Source of the DNA: Spirochaetales bacterium
Lineage (GTDB): Bacteria; Spirochaetota; Spirochaetia; SZUA-6; RPPD01
Length of the DNA: 64,000 bases
NCBI GenBank assembly: GCA_016934415.1
Contig: JAFGSW010000088.1
Coordinates: forward strand, 32,805-96,804
Direction of reading: 5' to 3'
Part shown: positions 16,815-25,348 of the stretch, in pieces
Layout of the letters: the number at the start of each line of letters is the position of its first letter
Position numbering within the stretch: the stretch's first letter is position 1
Translations under genes and position numbers: made by a program
The notes under the pieces: generated by a model
Told to the model about the DNA's origin: nothing
Seen by the model: only the letters and a program-made list of their open reading frames with translations
Databases searched by the model: none

Positions 16815-17582
16815 TTATTTCGTGAAGCTCTCGCCGCCGGTCCACAGCTTGTTGATTTCCTCCGGATCGGCCAATTCGTCGCCGTCGAATTTGGATATGA
16901 AGGTATCGGTGTTGACCTTCAATTGGTCGAAGTAGACGTAAAAGTCGTTCACCCGTTCGTCCGCGCTCGTCCAGATGACGATCTTCGTAAGGTAGAGCGC
17001 TTCGCGCTTGGGGATGTAACGCCGCGATTGGGGAATATAGCTCGGCACATTGACGCTCAAGCTTTTCCAGCCCTCGAACAGGATGCTTCCCATCTGGAGG
17101 TTGTGGTTGACGCCCCGCGAATCGACGACGCAGACCTCGATGTTGTAGTTGAAGCCGGAGCCCCATACCCAGAGGTCGATGGACTTAACGATCCCAGGCA
17201 GTTCGATCGGTCGTGGAATCCAATTGCCCTTGTCGTCTTTCGTGACGGGGATAACCTCGTAATAATTATATCCCTTGCGCAGGAAAGAGCCCTTGATGCC
17301 GAGAATGTGGAGGTCTTTCCCTTCGGCCTGTTTCCGCGTATAGAGCGTGTCTGGATACCCCTCCACCAGCTTCCAGTCGAGCACGGCCGGATCGATGAAT
17401 TTGCTTCCGCGTACGAACCACGACCAAGCGCGCGGTTTATCGTTCAGCGTCGTCGAGCTGTCGAAGTCGTCGATGATTTTGGTTTCTATATTCGTGGCGA
17501 CTTCATCCGCCACGGCTGCCGCGGCGCATAAGGATAGAAATACACACATGAAAACGAGCAAGGGAATTCTTCGGTTGTTCAT
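16815..17582 (-). CDS. flaA: Periplasmic flagellar filament outer-layer protein FlaA (first copy)
   Basis: A 255-residue exported FlaA family member, with a signal peptide ending near AAAAVADE. Shared features with its neighbour are the strand-rich segments DLWVWGSGFNYNIEVCVVDSRG and ILFEGWKSLSVNVPSYIPQ. The two differ enough to be old duplicates, like the FlaA1/FlaA2 pair of Leptospira. The ATG at 17582 is preceded by GAGGAG at six bases; a GTG at 17600 would add six residues but has no ribosome site. It is the first gene of the operon with a perfect promoter at 17668-17696. Confidence 0.88.
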   Translation of the reverse strand: MNNRRIPLLVFMCVFLSLCAAAAVADEVATNIETKIIDDFDSSTTLNDKPRAWSWFVRGSKFIDPAVLDWKLVEGYPDTLYTRKQAEGKDLHILGIKGSFLRKGYNYYEVIPVTKDDKGNWIPRPIELPGIVKSIDLWVWGSGFNYNIEVCVVDSRGVNHNLQMGSILFEGWKSLSVNVPSYIPQSRRYIPKREALYLTKIVIWTSADERVNDFYVYFDQLKVNTDTFISKFDGDELADPEEINKLWTGGESFTK

Positions 17583-17667
17583 CCGCCACTCCTCGCGCAC
17601 AGAGACTCTGGCAGGATGAGGAAAAAACGATTATGCAATACCCTGCCATGATATGACTACAGTCTGA

Positions 17668-17696
17668 ATTATATTTGGGGATTTTCGGTTTGTCAA
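17668..17696 (-). promoter_or_regulatory. Perfect-consensus sigma-70 promoter of the flaA operon
   Basis: TTGACA (17691-17696), 17-base spacer, TATAAT (17668-17673) on the minus strand: both boxes match consensus completely. The leader is about 80 bases. Strong constitutive expression is expected, in line with flaA in other spirochaetes being under the housekeeping sigma factor. Confidence 0.9.
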
Positions 17697-17747
17697 ATAT
17701 TTTTCCCCAAGCCGGGAAAAAAACGAAGCCTCCATATTTTTCCCTAT

Positions 17748-17784
17748 CAGGCTGTTAAAAAAGCTCAACTTTTTCAACAACCTG
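17748..17784. repeat. Stop-codon-abutting hairpin repeat, copy 2
   Basis: Arms of 16 bases, CAGGCTGTTAAAAAAG and CTTTTTCAACAACCTG, pair at 13 positions around a short loop. On the minus strand the element begins with CAGG directly after the TGA of the lipoprotein gene, the same placement as copy 1 (2377-2416). It could serve as the terminator of that gene. Confidence 0.75.
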
Positions 17785-18690
17785 TCAGTTCTGCTGAAAA
17801 TCCTTGATCGCCTCGCCCCGCACGACCTTCGAGGGGAGCACGGGGGGGATATGGTACGTGAAGTCGGGGGATTGCAGGATCTCGGCGAGCGGGGCGGTAT
17901 AATCGTCTTCGATCGATAGGAAGAGCTTGTCCTTCGACGAATCGAAGGTGTCGGCGTCTTCGACGATGTAATAGGCCCCGCCCCCGATGATCTGCTCCAG
18001 GCAGGGGCCGTTTAGTCCGTATGCCTTGACGAAAAAAAGCCGCGCGTTTTCATTGAGGGAATCAACGACGGTCTGCACCGCCTTGACCCGATCGACTGCG
18101 GTTCCCAGCTCCTTGACGTCGATCCAGCTTGTATCGCCTTTGACAGAAAATCCGCGCTCGAATTCCTGGAGCATTTCCTTCTCCATGCGGGTCATCCCTG
18201 AAGCGATGACGACCACCTTTTTCCCGGCCTCCGGCAGCGCTCCCGAGGAGAGTACGGCGCCCGTCAGTTTTCCCGCTTCGTAGAACGACGGGGCGCGCCG
18301 GGAGTACACGGGAACGACGTTCGAAGGAACGGCCGTGTCTATCCGGGGCATATCGAGCACGGCGAATCTCTTCAACGGGTAGAGCGGGGCCATTTTCACC
18401 GCTTCGGCGCAGAGGAGCGGCCCGGTAATCACGAGATCGTAGGGGCGGCTGCGCAGGTTTTGCCGCAGGAATTCGAAGTAATTGTTCCCCCGGGGCACGT
18501 CGACGAAAGTCACATCCAGTCCCCGGCGCGCCGCTTCCCGTTCCAGGGTTGACCGAAAGGAAGGATTCTGATCGATGACGGCGTTCCAATACGTTTCCGA
18601 GAAGATCAGGACGCTTTTTCCTTTGGCGGCGCAGCCCGGGAAACCGAGCAGACAGGCCGAGAGAATAAAAAATAACGCAGCTCGTATCAT
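17785..18690 (-). CDS. Periplasmic-binding-protein-like lipoprotein
   Basis: A 301-residue exported lipoprotein: hydrophobic signal then the lipobox LGFPGC (Cys19). The mature part has the alternating strand/helix layout of a type I periplasmic binding protein (VLIFSETYWNAVIDQNPSF; YDLVITGPLLCAE; KVVVIASGMTRMEKEML), resembling the basic-membrane-protein and LacI-type sugar-binding families. Ligand unknown. No permease genes are adjacent, so it may be a solitary sensor or a component of a distant ABC transporter. No Shine-Dalgarno site is present; a promoter's -10 box ends eight bases before the ATG. Confidence 0.78.
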   Translation of the reverse strand: MIRAALFFILSACLLGFPGCAAKGKSVLIFSETYWNAVIDQNPSFRSTLEREAARRGLDVTFVDVPRGNNYFEFLRQNLRSRPYDLVITGPLLCAEAVKMAPLYPLKRFAVLDMPRIDTAVPSNVVPVYSRRAPSFYEAGKLTGAVLSSGALPEAGKKVVVIASGMTRMEKEMLQEFERGFSVKGDTSWIDVKELGTAVDRVKAVQTVVDSLNENARLFFVKAYGLNGPCLEQIIGGGAYYIVEDADTFDSSKDKLFLSIEDDYTAPLAEILQSPDFTYHIPPVLPSKVVRGEAIKDFQQN

Positions 18691-18698
18691 AGGAATCG

Positions 18699-18727
18699 AA
18701 TGTACTCCCCAGAATGGATAAGATCAA
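18699..18727 (-). promoter_or_regulatory. Promoter giving a near-leaderless lipoprotein mRNA
   Basis: TTGATC (18722-18727) and TACATT (18699-18704) on the minus strand with 17 bases between. Only eight bases separate the -10 box from the ATG at 18690. Confidence 0.6.
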
Positions 18728-18789
18728 GACGAGACGCCGTGCGTATGAAATTGAAATTGAGAGGACACGTATTTCGCAACGGAGCCGTC

Positions 18790-18817
18790 TTGACATCGCA
18801 TCATTTATTTATATATT
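18790..18817 (+). promoter_or_regulatory. Promoter of the aldolase gene
   Basis: TTGACA (18790-18795) and TATATT (18812-18817), 16-base spacer, followed by AAGGAG ahead of the ATG at 18847. Confidence 0.75.
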
Positions 18818-18846
18818 AAACGAAACGGCAAAGAAGGAGAACAACC

Positions 18847-19818
18847 ATGACGCATTATAAGACCTTGGGGTTGGTGAATACGAAAGAAATGTTCCGCAAG
18901 GCCATGGAAGGCCGCTATGCCATTCCCGCTTATAATTTCAACAACATGGAACAGCTGCAGGCCATCATTTCGGGATGTATTGAATCGCGATCGCCGGTCA
19001 TCCTGCAGGTGTCGAAAGGCGCGCGCAATTACGCCAACCAAACCCTGCTTCAGTACATGGCGCAGGGCGCCATGGAAATCGTCAAGGCTTCGGGCCATCC
19101 CATTCCCGTCGCCCTGCACCTGGACCACGGCGATACCTACGAACTGGCCGTGTCCTGCATCGAGACCGGATTTTCGTCGGTCATGATCGACGGCTCGGCG
19201 CACCCGTACAACAAGAACGTCGAGCTCACCAAGAAAGTGGTCGATTTCGCCCATAAGCACGACGTGACGGTGGAAGGAGAGCTCGGGGTGCTGGCCGGCA
19301 TAGAGGAAGAGGTTTCGCATGAAGCCAGCCACTACACCAACCCGGACGACGTCGAGGACTTCGTCAAGAAAACGGGCGTGGACAGCCTCGCCATCTCCAT
19401 CGGCACCTCGCACGGCGCCTACAAGTTCAAGGTGAAGCCCGGCGAAAAAGTGCCGCCGCTTCGTTTCGACATCCTCAAGGAGGTCGAGAAGCGCATTCCC
19501 GGTTTCCCCATCGTCCTGCACGGGGCTTCCTCCGTCCTGCAGGATTACGTCGCCATGATCAACCAGTACGGCGGGCATATGGAAGGCGCCGTGGGCGTGC
19601 CCGAGGAGCAACTCCGGGAGGCGGCCAAGTCGGCGGTCTGCAAGATCAACATCGACTCGGACGGGCGCCTCGTGGTGACGGGCGTGGTCAGGCGTGAGTT
19701 GGCGAAGGATCCCAAGAACTTCGATCCGCGCAAGTACTTGTCGGCTGCGCGCGACGAGCTCAAAGCCATGATCATCAAGAAGAACCGGGAGGTCCTGGGC
19801 AGCGCGGACCGGGCATAA
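18847..19818 (+). CDS. fba: Class II fructose-bisphosphate aldolase
   Basis: A 323-residue zinc-dependent aldolase that interconverts fructose-1,6-bisphosphate with dihydroxyacetone phosphate and glyceraldehyde-3-phosphate in glycolysis and gluconeogenesis. The class II motif LHLDHGDT (90-97) supplies the catalytic Asp and a zinc His; VEGELGVLAGIEEE, the GTSHGAYKF segment and VLHGASSV supply further metal and phosphate ligands. NINIDSD-type ending is seen as KINIDSDGRL. Monocistronic, with its own promoter, a strong AAGGAG site and a strong terminator. Confidence 0.96.
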   Translation: MTHYKTLGLVNTKEMFRKAMEGRYAIPAYNFNNMEQLQAIISGCIESRSPVILQVSKGARNYANQTLLQYMAQGAMEIVKASGHPIPVALHLDHGDTYELAVSCIETGFSSVMIDGSAHPYNKNVELTKKVVDFAHKHDVTVEGELGVLAGIEEEVSHEASHYTNPDDVEDFVKKTGVDSLAISIGTSHGAYKFKVKPGEKVPPLRFDILKEVEKRIPGFPIVLHGASSVLQDYVAMINQYGGHMEGAVGVPEEQLREAAKSAVCKINIDSDGRLVVTGVVRRELAKDPKNFDPRKYLSAARDELKAMIIKKNREVLGSADRA

Positions 19819-19843
19819 CGGGCCTGGATTTTTTCAACCACCT

Positions 19844-19886
19844 AAAAAAGGCCGATGCGCGGAGAAATGCGCAGCGGCCTTTTTTA
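19844..19886. terminator. Bidirectional Rho-independent terminator
   Basis: A hairpin with arms GGCCGATGCGC and GCGCAGCGGCC (one bulge) flanked by A-run (19844-19849) and T-run (19881-19885), suited to stop transcription from both the aldolase and the convergent lipoprotein gene. Confidence 0.9.
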
Positions 19887-19938
19887 TAAAAAGACGAGCT
19901 TTATCCAGAAGAAAAACATCGCCGAGGACGGCGTTCGT

Positions 19939-21060
19939 TCATTCTCGCGTCCAGGGGTCGCCGTAATTGATATTGTAAGTTGGCGGGGGTGTGGAGTTCA
20001 GCGTCACGGTGATGGTATTGTCCCAAAGGCCGGCGCCGATTGTGCAGAAAAAGCCGCGCGGACCCGCCGAGGCATCAATGAAAATGCTTTCAATCGATCC
20101 GTTGTACAGGTCGGAATAGGAGGAACCGTTCCAGCGCTTGACTCTATCCTTCGCATCCGCCACGGTCCAATCTATTATCCAGAATCCCGCTCCCCGGCTG
20201 CCGACCAGGTAAAGGTTTGAATCAAGGGGGACGATTTCAGTGAACGGGACGGGGAGATCCGTGCTGCCATTGTTATATATGCACTGCTCTGAATTCTGTT
20301 CCCAAGGCGTAGAGGTGCCGGTGGCATCTGTCGAACGAAGGATGTAGCCGTCATTCGTACTTACCAAAATTCTCGAATCGACGGTGTCGTACATTATACC
20401 GGTATACGTATGTGCGGTAGTCGAAGGAGTGAGAAGCGTCGCGCCCCTGTACACTTTTGTCCCGCTTACGAAATAGAGAGTGCCGCCTTGGTAGTCGAAA
20501 TTATTGATTGAGTCCGTCAGGGAGGGGGAAATACCGGCTACCCCGGGATCCTCCGTCGCGGTCGTGCCTGAAATGTTGCATATGGAAAACGTTCCGTCGG
20601 TTTTGCCATACGAGGCGTAAACGTCATACGGTGTGGACGAACCGAAATTCCTGATTTTCAAGATATTCTTGAGATCGGTAACCGAAATCGAACCGGATGA
20701 GGGAGCGCTCGTCGGATTTGAGCATTGGTACAGGCTGCCGGTTCCATCATTATAGAGAATGCCCGCATAGAGATATGTCACCCCGTCGGTCGCGACCGTG
20801 TTGTGGAGTCCGGAGGCCAGCGTGAGCGTACTCCAGACCGTATCCCCTTCGTTGCGCCAGCGAATGACTCCGGTCGCCGCAAAGTAGTCGCCATTGAATT
20901 TCGTTATGGACGGGACCTTGGCGGTGTTGCCCAGCTGGTTGTTGTCGGAGACTTGAGTGTCGTGGATGATGTTGTCGAAAAGCGTATTCGTTCCCTCATT
21001 GCAGGAAAAAGACAGCGCGACGAGGTGTAGTATCAGGACGACGGCACAAAGGTGTTTCAT
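19939..21060 (-). CDS. Putative surface lipoprotein, beta-rich, unknown function
   Basis: A 373-residue protein with an N-terminal signal and a likely lipobox ending LSFSC (Cys20). The mature part is rich in Ser, Thr, Gly and Asn with recurring strand-turn patterns (for example GIMYDTVDSRILVSTNDGYI and VPLDSNLYLVGSRGAGFWI), suggesting a beta-propeller-like fold. No enzymatic motif is seen. It follows the outer-membrane-like gene at 21072 by 11 bases, so both are probably co-transcribed and act at the outer surface. Propeller fold is inference. Confidence 0.6.
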   Translation of the reverse strand: MKHLCAVVLILHLVALSFSCNEGTNTLFDNIIHDTQVSDNNQLGNTAKVPSITKFNGDYFAATGVIRWRNEGDTVWSTLTLASGLHNTVATDGVTYLYAGILYNDGTGSLYQCSNPTSAPSSGSISVTDLKNILKIRNFGSSTPYDVYASYGKTDGTFSICNISGTTATEDPGVAGISPSLTDSINNFDYQGGTLYFVSGTKVYRGATLLTPSTTAHTYTGIMYDTVDSRILVSTNDGYILRSTDATGTSTPWEQNSEQCIYNNGSTDLPVPFTEIVPLDSNLYLVGSRGAGFWIIDWTVADAKDRVKRWNGSSYSDLYNGSIESIFIDASAGPRGFFCTIGAGLWDNTITVTLNSTPPPTYNINYGDPWTRE

Positions 21061-21071
21061 ACGGCGGCTCC

Positions 21072-21701
21072 CTATAAATGATAAATGAGCGACACGGAGA
21101 TGTCGAGGAAATTCCCCAGGCGCGACTGGTCCTGAGGCTGGTCGGGGGTGGCGAACTGGGGCACGAACCAGTAGCCGACCGCCAGGCCCAGGTCGAGGGT
21201 GGGATCGATGGGGATGTAGAAGGAAACCTGCGGTTTGGCGAAGAAGTCGAGGTGCCCGTACTCCAGGAATTTCTCCAGGATGATGCCCGCTCCCAGGTCG
21301 AGGAACAACTGGGTGCTCCCAATATAGATGATGTATATTATTTTCGCAGTGATCGGCAGGGCCCAGTAGATGTTGAAGTTTGGGGAAAAGGCGAACCCGC
21401 CCGTCACCTCAATGCCGAGAGCAAAGGATTGGGACAGGTAGTTCATGTACTCAATCGAGGCTTTGGGACCGATCGAGAGGTTCGTGGCCTCCACCGTACC
21501 GTCGGACATTTTCACGAAAAAGAGGGGGAAGAGCGCGCCTAGGCCGAAGATAAACGATTGGTCGCCGAGAATGTGCGTCACCGCTCCGGCGCGGGGCGGC
21601 GGGGGTTGCGGTTTCGATTCCTGCGCTTGGAGGAAACCGGCCTGCAGAAAAAGCAATACGGCGATTGCCGTCACGATCGTTTTTTTCGGTGCTGCGGTCA
21701 C
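21072..21701 (-). CDS. Putative outer-membrane beta-barrel protein
   Basis: A 209-residue exported protein. The signal peptide (about 1-26, ending LQAQES) is followed by a proline stretch and then alternating amphipathic strands with aromatic belts (SFALGIEVTGGFAFSPNFNIYW; LDLGLAVGYWFVPQF), ending in a hydrophobic final residue (ISVSLIYHL). This fits a small eight-stranded outer-membrane barrel. The start is GTG, with AAGGAG six bases upstream. The function is unknown. Confidence 0.6.
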   Translation of the reverse strand: MTAAPKKTIVTAIAVLLFLQAGFLQAQESKPQPPPPRAGAVTHILGDQSFIFGLGALFPLFFVKMSDGTVEATNLSIGPKASIEYMNYLSQSFALGIEVTGGFAFSPNFNIYWALPITAKIIYIIYIGSTQLFLDLGAGIILEKFLEYGHLDFFAKPQVSFYIPIDPTLDLGLAVGYWFVPQFATPDQPQDQSRLGNFLDISVSLIYHL

Positions 21702-22074
21702 GTATGTCTCCTTCGGATAGAATCGCTGTCGGTCATATTCATTCGGACGGCTGCCTCCCCTGATCGGTTGCGCTGCCGCGAAAGCAGCCGAGGTCCGTCC
21801 CTTTTATTATATACCCTTTTGGCCGCCCGTCCGGCTGTCCGGCGGCGGAAAGCGCGCTCATAGTAGCAAAAAAAAATGCCCTATTCAACCCTTCTCGCCG
21901 GCGGGCTCTTAAAGCCGCCCGCGCGCCTTCATATGTTGAAAAACAGGGGCGGCGGTCGATGGTTACACCGGATTCCGTGCCCTTGCTCATTCTTACGCCC
22001 CGTGTTATGATGTTTTCCACTTGAATTCTATTGTTTCCGGGAAGATCGGAAACGCTCGAAAGCTGGGAGCAATC
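21702..22074. other. Intergenic region between the barrel gene and smc
   Basis: These 373 bases lie between divergent genes and hold no gene I can support. Around 21884-21940 there is a nested inverted structure: outer TTCAAC/GTTGAA arms and an inner G+C-rich hairpin with one bulge (GGCGGGCT with AGCCGCC). Its role is not clear. A candidate smc promoter follows at 21983. Confidence 0.4.
21983..22011 (+). promoter_or_regulatory. Candidate smc promoter
   Basis: TTGCTC (21983-21988) and TATGAT (22006-22011), 17-base spacer. The predicted leader to the GTG at 22075 is about 55 bases. Confidence 0.5.
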
Positions 22075-24867
22075 GTGATCCTGAAAAGTATCGAACTCTT
22101 CGGATTTAAATCCTTCGCCGACAGGACCAAAATCGAGATACGCGACGGCATCTCCGCCATCATCGGCCCCAACGGCTGCGGCAAGAGCAACATCCTCGAC
22201 GCCATCAAGTGGGTCCTCGGCGAGCAATCGACGAGAAACCTGCGGGCCGAGAAAATGGAGGACGTCATTTTCGCCGGCACCGAGCAGCGCAAGGCGCTGA
22301 ACGTGGCCGAAGTCTCCCTGATGCTCTGCAATGACGACAACCTCTTTCCGGTCGAAATGTCGGAGATACAGGTCAAACGGCGAATCTACCGCAATGCCGA
22401 GAGCGAATACTTCATCAACAATGCGCCCGCCAAGCTCAAGGACGTGCGGGAGCTGTTCTTCGATACCGGCATCGGCAAGACCGCCTATTCCATCATGGAG
22501 CAGGGGAAGATCGACGCCATCCTCTCCAACAAGCCCGAGGACCGCCGCTTCATTTTTGAGGAAGCGGCCGGGATCACCGGGTATAAAATGAAAAACCAGG
22601 AGGCGGAAAAGAAGCTCGAGCGGACGGAGGAGAACATCGGCCAGATCGAGAGCATCCTGGGCGAGATCAAGCGGAGTTACGAGACGCTCAGGTCGCAGTC
22701 GGAGAAGACGGTCGCCTACCGCACCCTCAATGAAAAACTCTTCGGCCTCGAGCTCGACTCGCAGCTTCTCAAGCTCAAGTCGTTCCTCGAGGAGCAGGAA
22801 AAACGGGAGCGGGAGCTCTCCGGCCAATCGTCCTCCCGCGACGTCATCAAGAGCGACATCGACGAGATCAACAATCTGCTTGAGAAGAACATCGACATGG
22901 TCAATACGATGGAATCCCACCTCATTGAAATCCAGAAGAAACTCTACGGGATCGACATCGAAAAGAACAACTTCGCCGCCCAGATTCAGATCCTCAAGGA
23001 GCGGATAAGCGAGCTCGATCGGAAGGTGCAGTACGACGAGGCGCGCACCAAGGGGATCAGGGAGAAGATGGCGCGGCTCGAGCAGGAACGCAAGGGAAAG
23101 GAATCATCGATCGAGGGCCTGCGCCGCGAGATCGGCGGCATCGAGGGGAACATCGCCGGTTTCGAGCACGACGTCGACCTGGCGCTCGTGCGAATCCGGG
23201 AGAACGACGCAGGGGCACGGCGGCTCGGGGAGGAGAACGGCCGCCTCGAAGAGGGAGTCGAGGTCGAGCGGGAGGCCCTGCGGGCGGTGACCGACGACAT
23301 TGTCACCGAGCTCGACCGGCGCCTGAGCGAAACCGGCTACTCGACCCAAGAACGCAAGACGCTCGAGGAGCGGATCGAAGGGGCGCTCGCCTCCCTGCGC
23401 CTGCACACGGACGGCAAGCGCTCGCTCGTCGCCGACGCGCGCGCGGTGGGCGAGCTGCCGGCGCGAGGGCTGGATCTCGTCGCCGAGTACGTGGGTGAGG
23501 TGGACGCGGGGCTGACCGAGTTAGCCGAGCTCTTCGGGCGTTATCGCAAAACCTCGGCTTCCTTTCTCGACGAGTTCGTGGCGCCGGAAGGGATCATTAC
23601 CAGAAAACGCGCCATCGACGAGCGCATCAGCCTCGCCCTGAAACGGATCGCCGCCAACCGTCAGGCTTCGGACGCCTTGAAGGAGGAATCGGCCGCGCTG
23701 GGAAGAAAAATCGACGAGTACAAGACGACGCTGGGGGAGCTTCGCGTCAACCTGGCCACCATGCGGACCAAGATCGCGGTGCAGGAGGAGGACCGGGGCC
23801 GTCTCGCGGGGGAGATCGGCGACCTCCGGAAGCAGGACGAGGAGAACGAGCGGGAAATCATCCAGACGAAGAAATCCGCCGCCGACATCCAAGGTTCGAT
23901 CGACGAGATCGAAGAGAAGCGCACGTCCGCCGAGGAAGAGGAACGGGCGCTGAAAGGGAGCATGGCGAAGCTGGAGAAGGAAATTCAAGAGAAAAACCAG
24001 TTCCTCCTTTCCAAGGAACGGGCGCTCAAGGAAAAGGTCGAGGCCCTGGAAAAGGCCCAGTCGAAGGTGGAGAAGATCCAGATGATCCTGGCGGAAATCA
24101 ACGCCGAAATCCGCAATACCAATGACAATTTCCGGGACCGCTACTCGCGCGATCTGGCGGACTACAAGGCGCGGATGTTCGAGATCGGGCTTCCGCCGCA
24201 GAAAATCAAGGAGGAGTATGCGGCGGTCAAGGACGAGATAGCCAAGCTCGGATCGGTCAACCTCATGGCGGTCGAGGAATTCGCCGAGGTGCGGGAGCGC
24301 TATGAGTTCCTCACCGCCCAGCTCGACGATTTGAAACGGGCGAAGATCGATCTCATCGAAATTACGAAAAAGATCCAGGGCGAATCGACCCGGCGTTTCG
24401 AGGAGACCTACGCGCAGGTGAAGAAAAATTTTCACTCCAGCTTCCGCGTGCTCTTCGGCGGCGGCCGGGCCGAGCTCAAGCTCGTCGATCCGGACTCGGT
24501 CCTCGAGAGCGGAATCGACATTCTCGCCCAGCCGCCCGGGAAAAAACTCGAGCACATCTCGCTCCTCTCCGGCGGCGAGCGCTCGCTCGTCGCCATCGCC
24601 CTCCTCTTCGCGGTCTACCGGGTCAAGCCCTCGCCGTTTTGCGTGCTCGACGAGATCGACGCCGCCCTGGACGACAAGAACATCGGCCAGTTCATCGGCA
24701 TGCTCGCCGAGTTCGCCGACAAATCGCAGTTTCTCATCATCAGCCACAACAAGAAAACCGTCACGAGCGCCACCAGCCTCCTCGGCGTTACGATGGAGGA
24801 ATCGGGCGTTTCGAAGCTCGTCACCATAAAGCTCAAGAACCAGGAAGACGCCAAGGTCCATGCTTAA
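22075..24867 (+). CDS. smc: Chromosome-segregation ATPase SMC, short form without obvious hinge
   Basis: A 930-residue SMC, shorter than the usual 1,100-1,200. The N-terminal head has Walker A GPNGCGKSN (~31-39); the C-terminal head has the ABC signature LSGGERS (~831) and Walker B FCVLDEIDAALDD (~855-867). Two coiled coils lie between (~150-410 and ~530-720). The central segment (~410-530) is a short charged stretch around FLDEFVAPEGI and does not show the glycine-rich ~120-residue hinge. SMC compacts and helps partition the chromosome with ScpA/ScpB, which are not in this window. Start: GTG with GGGAG upstream, beginning MILKSIELFGFKSF. Confidence 0.93.
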   Translation: MILKSIELFGFKSFADRTKIEIRDGISAIIGPNGCGKSNILDAIKWVLGEQSTRNLRAEKMEDVIFAGTEQRKALNVAEVSLMLCNDDNLFPVEMSEIQVKRRIYRNAESEYFINNAPAKLKDVRELFFDTGIGKTAYSIMEQGKIDAILSNKPEDRRFIFEEAAGITGYKMKNQEAEKKLERTEENIGQIESILGEIKRSYETLRSQSEKTVAYRTLNEKLFGLELDSQLLKLKSFLEEQEKRERELSGQSSSRDVIKSDIDEINNLLEKNIDMVNTMESHLIEIQKKLYGIDIEKNNFAAQIQILKERISELDRKVQYDEARTKGIREKMARLEQERKGKESSIEGLRREIGGIEGNIAGFEHDVDLALVRIRENDAGARRLGEENGRLEEGVEVEREALRAVTDDIVTELDRRLSETGYSTQERKTLEERIEGALASLRLHTDGKRSLVADARAVGELPARGLDLVAEYVGEVDAGLTELAELFGRYRKTSASFLDEFVAPEGIITRKRAIDERISLALKRIAANRQASDALKEESAALGRKIDEYKTTLGELRVNLATMRTKIAVQEEDRGRLAGEIGDLRKQDEENEREIIQTKKSAADIQGSIDEIEEKRTSAEEEERALKGSMAKLEKEIQEKNQFLLSKERALKEKVEALEKAQSKVEKIQMILAEINAEIRNTNDNFRDRYSRDLADYKARMFEIGLPPQKIKEEYAAVKDEIAKLGSVNLMAVEEFAEVRERYEFLTAQLDDLKRAKIDLIEITKKIQGESTRRFEETYAQVKKNFHSSFRVLFGGGRAELKLVDPDSVLESGIDILAQPPGKKLEHISLLSGGERSLVAIALLFAVYRVKPSPFCVLDEIDAALDDKNIGQFIGMLAEFADKSQFLIISHNKKTVTSATSLLGVTMEESGVSKLVTIKLKNQEDAKVHA

Positions 24868-25321
24868 GGACGGCCCGCCCTTCAAAAAAAAGGACTTCTT
24901 TTTCGGCGACCGGGATAGGCGCCTGTTCCGGATTGCGGTGCTCGTCACGGGAGGGGCGGCGGTGCTCTGCTTCGCCGCGCTCATCACGGCCGCGATCACC
25001 GCGGCCAATCCGCGGATTCCGGCCGCGAAAGCCCCGCCGGCCGCCGAGGCGCCGGGAGCGAAAAGCGAGCCCACGCCGGCCGGCCCCTCCCTCACGGAGG
25101 GCGGCGAGCTTTCCGTGACCATGAGCATAAGCTCATTCGTTATGCCCGACGATTTCGAAACGAGCCTGGAGCCGGAATACGTGATGTTCCGACCGCGGAC
25201 GGGGAAATGGGACCGGAAAGAGATCGAGCGGTATTGGGTGCCGCCCGCCAGAATCGGCCTTGAGAAACTGGAGGAAGTGAACGATAAGAATATAAAGAGA
25301 ATGTTTGACGAGGTGCAATAG
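24860..25321 (+). CDS. Single-pass membrane protein, unknown function
   Basis: A 153-residue protein with one transmembrane segment (about 24-48, FRIAVLVTGGAAVLCFAALI), then an Ala/Pro-rich linker and a small periplasmic domain containing MSISSFVMPDDFETSLEPEY. The ATG overlaps the smc end by eight bases, so it is translated with smc. I recognise no family. It is followed 27 bases later by a lipoprotein gene, forming smc - membrane protein - TPR lipoprotein. Confidence 0.65.
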   Translation: MLKDGPPFKKKDFFFGDRDRRLFRIAVLVTGGAAVLCFAALITAAITAANPRIPAAKAPPAAEAPGAKSEPTPAGPSLTEGGELSVTMSISSFVMPDDFETSLEPEYVMFRPRTGKWDRKEIERYWVPPARIGLEKLEEVNDKNIKRMFDEVQ

Positions 25322-25348
25322 AAAAAACGATATAACGGGAGGGGGACC

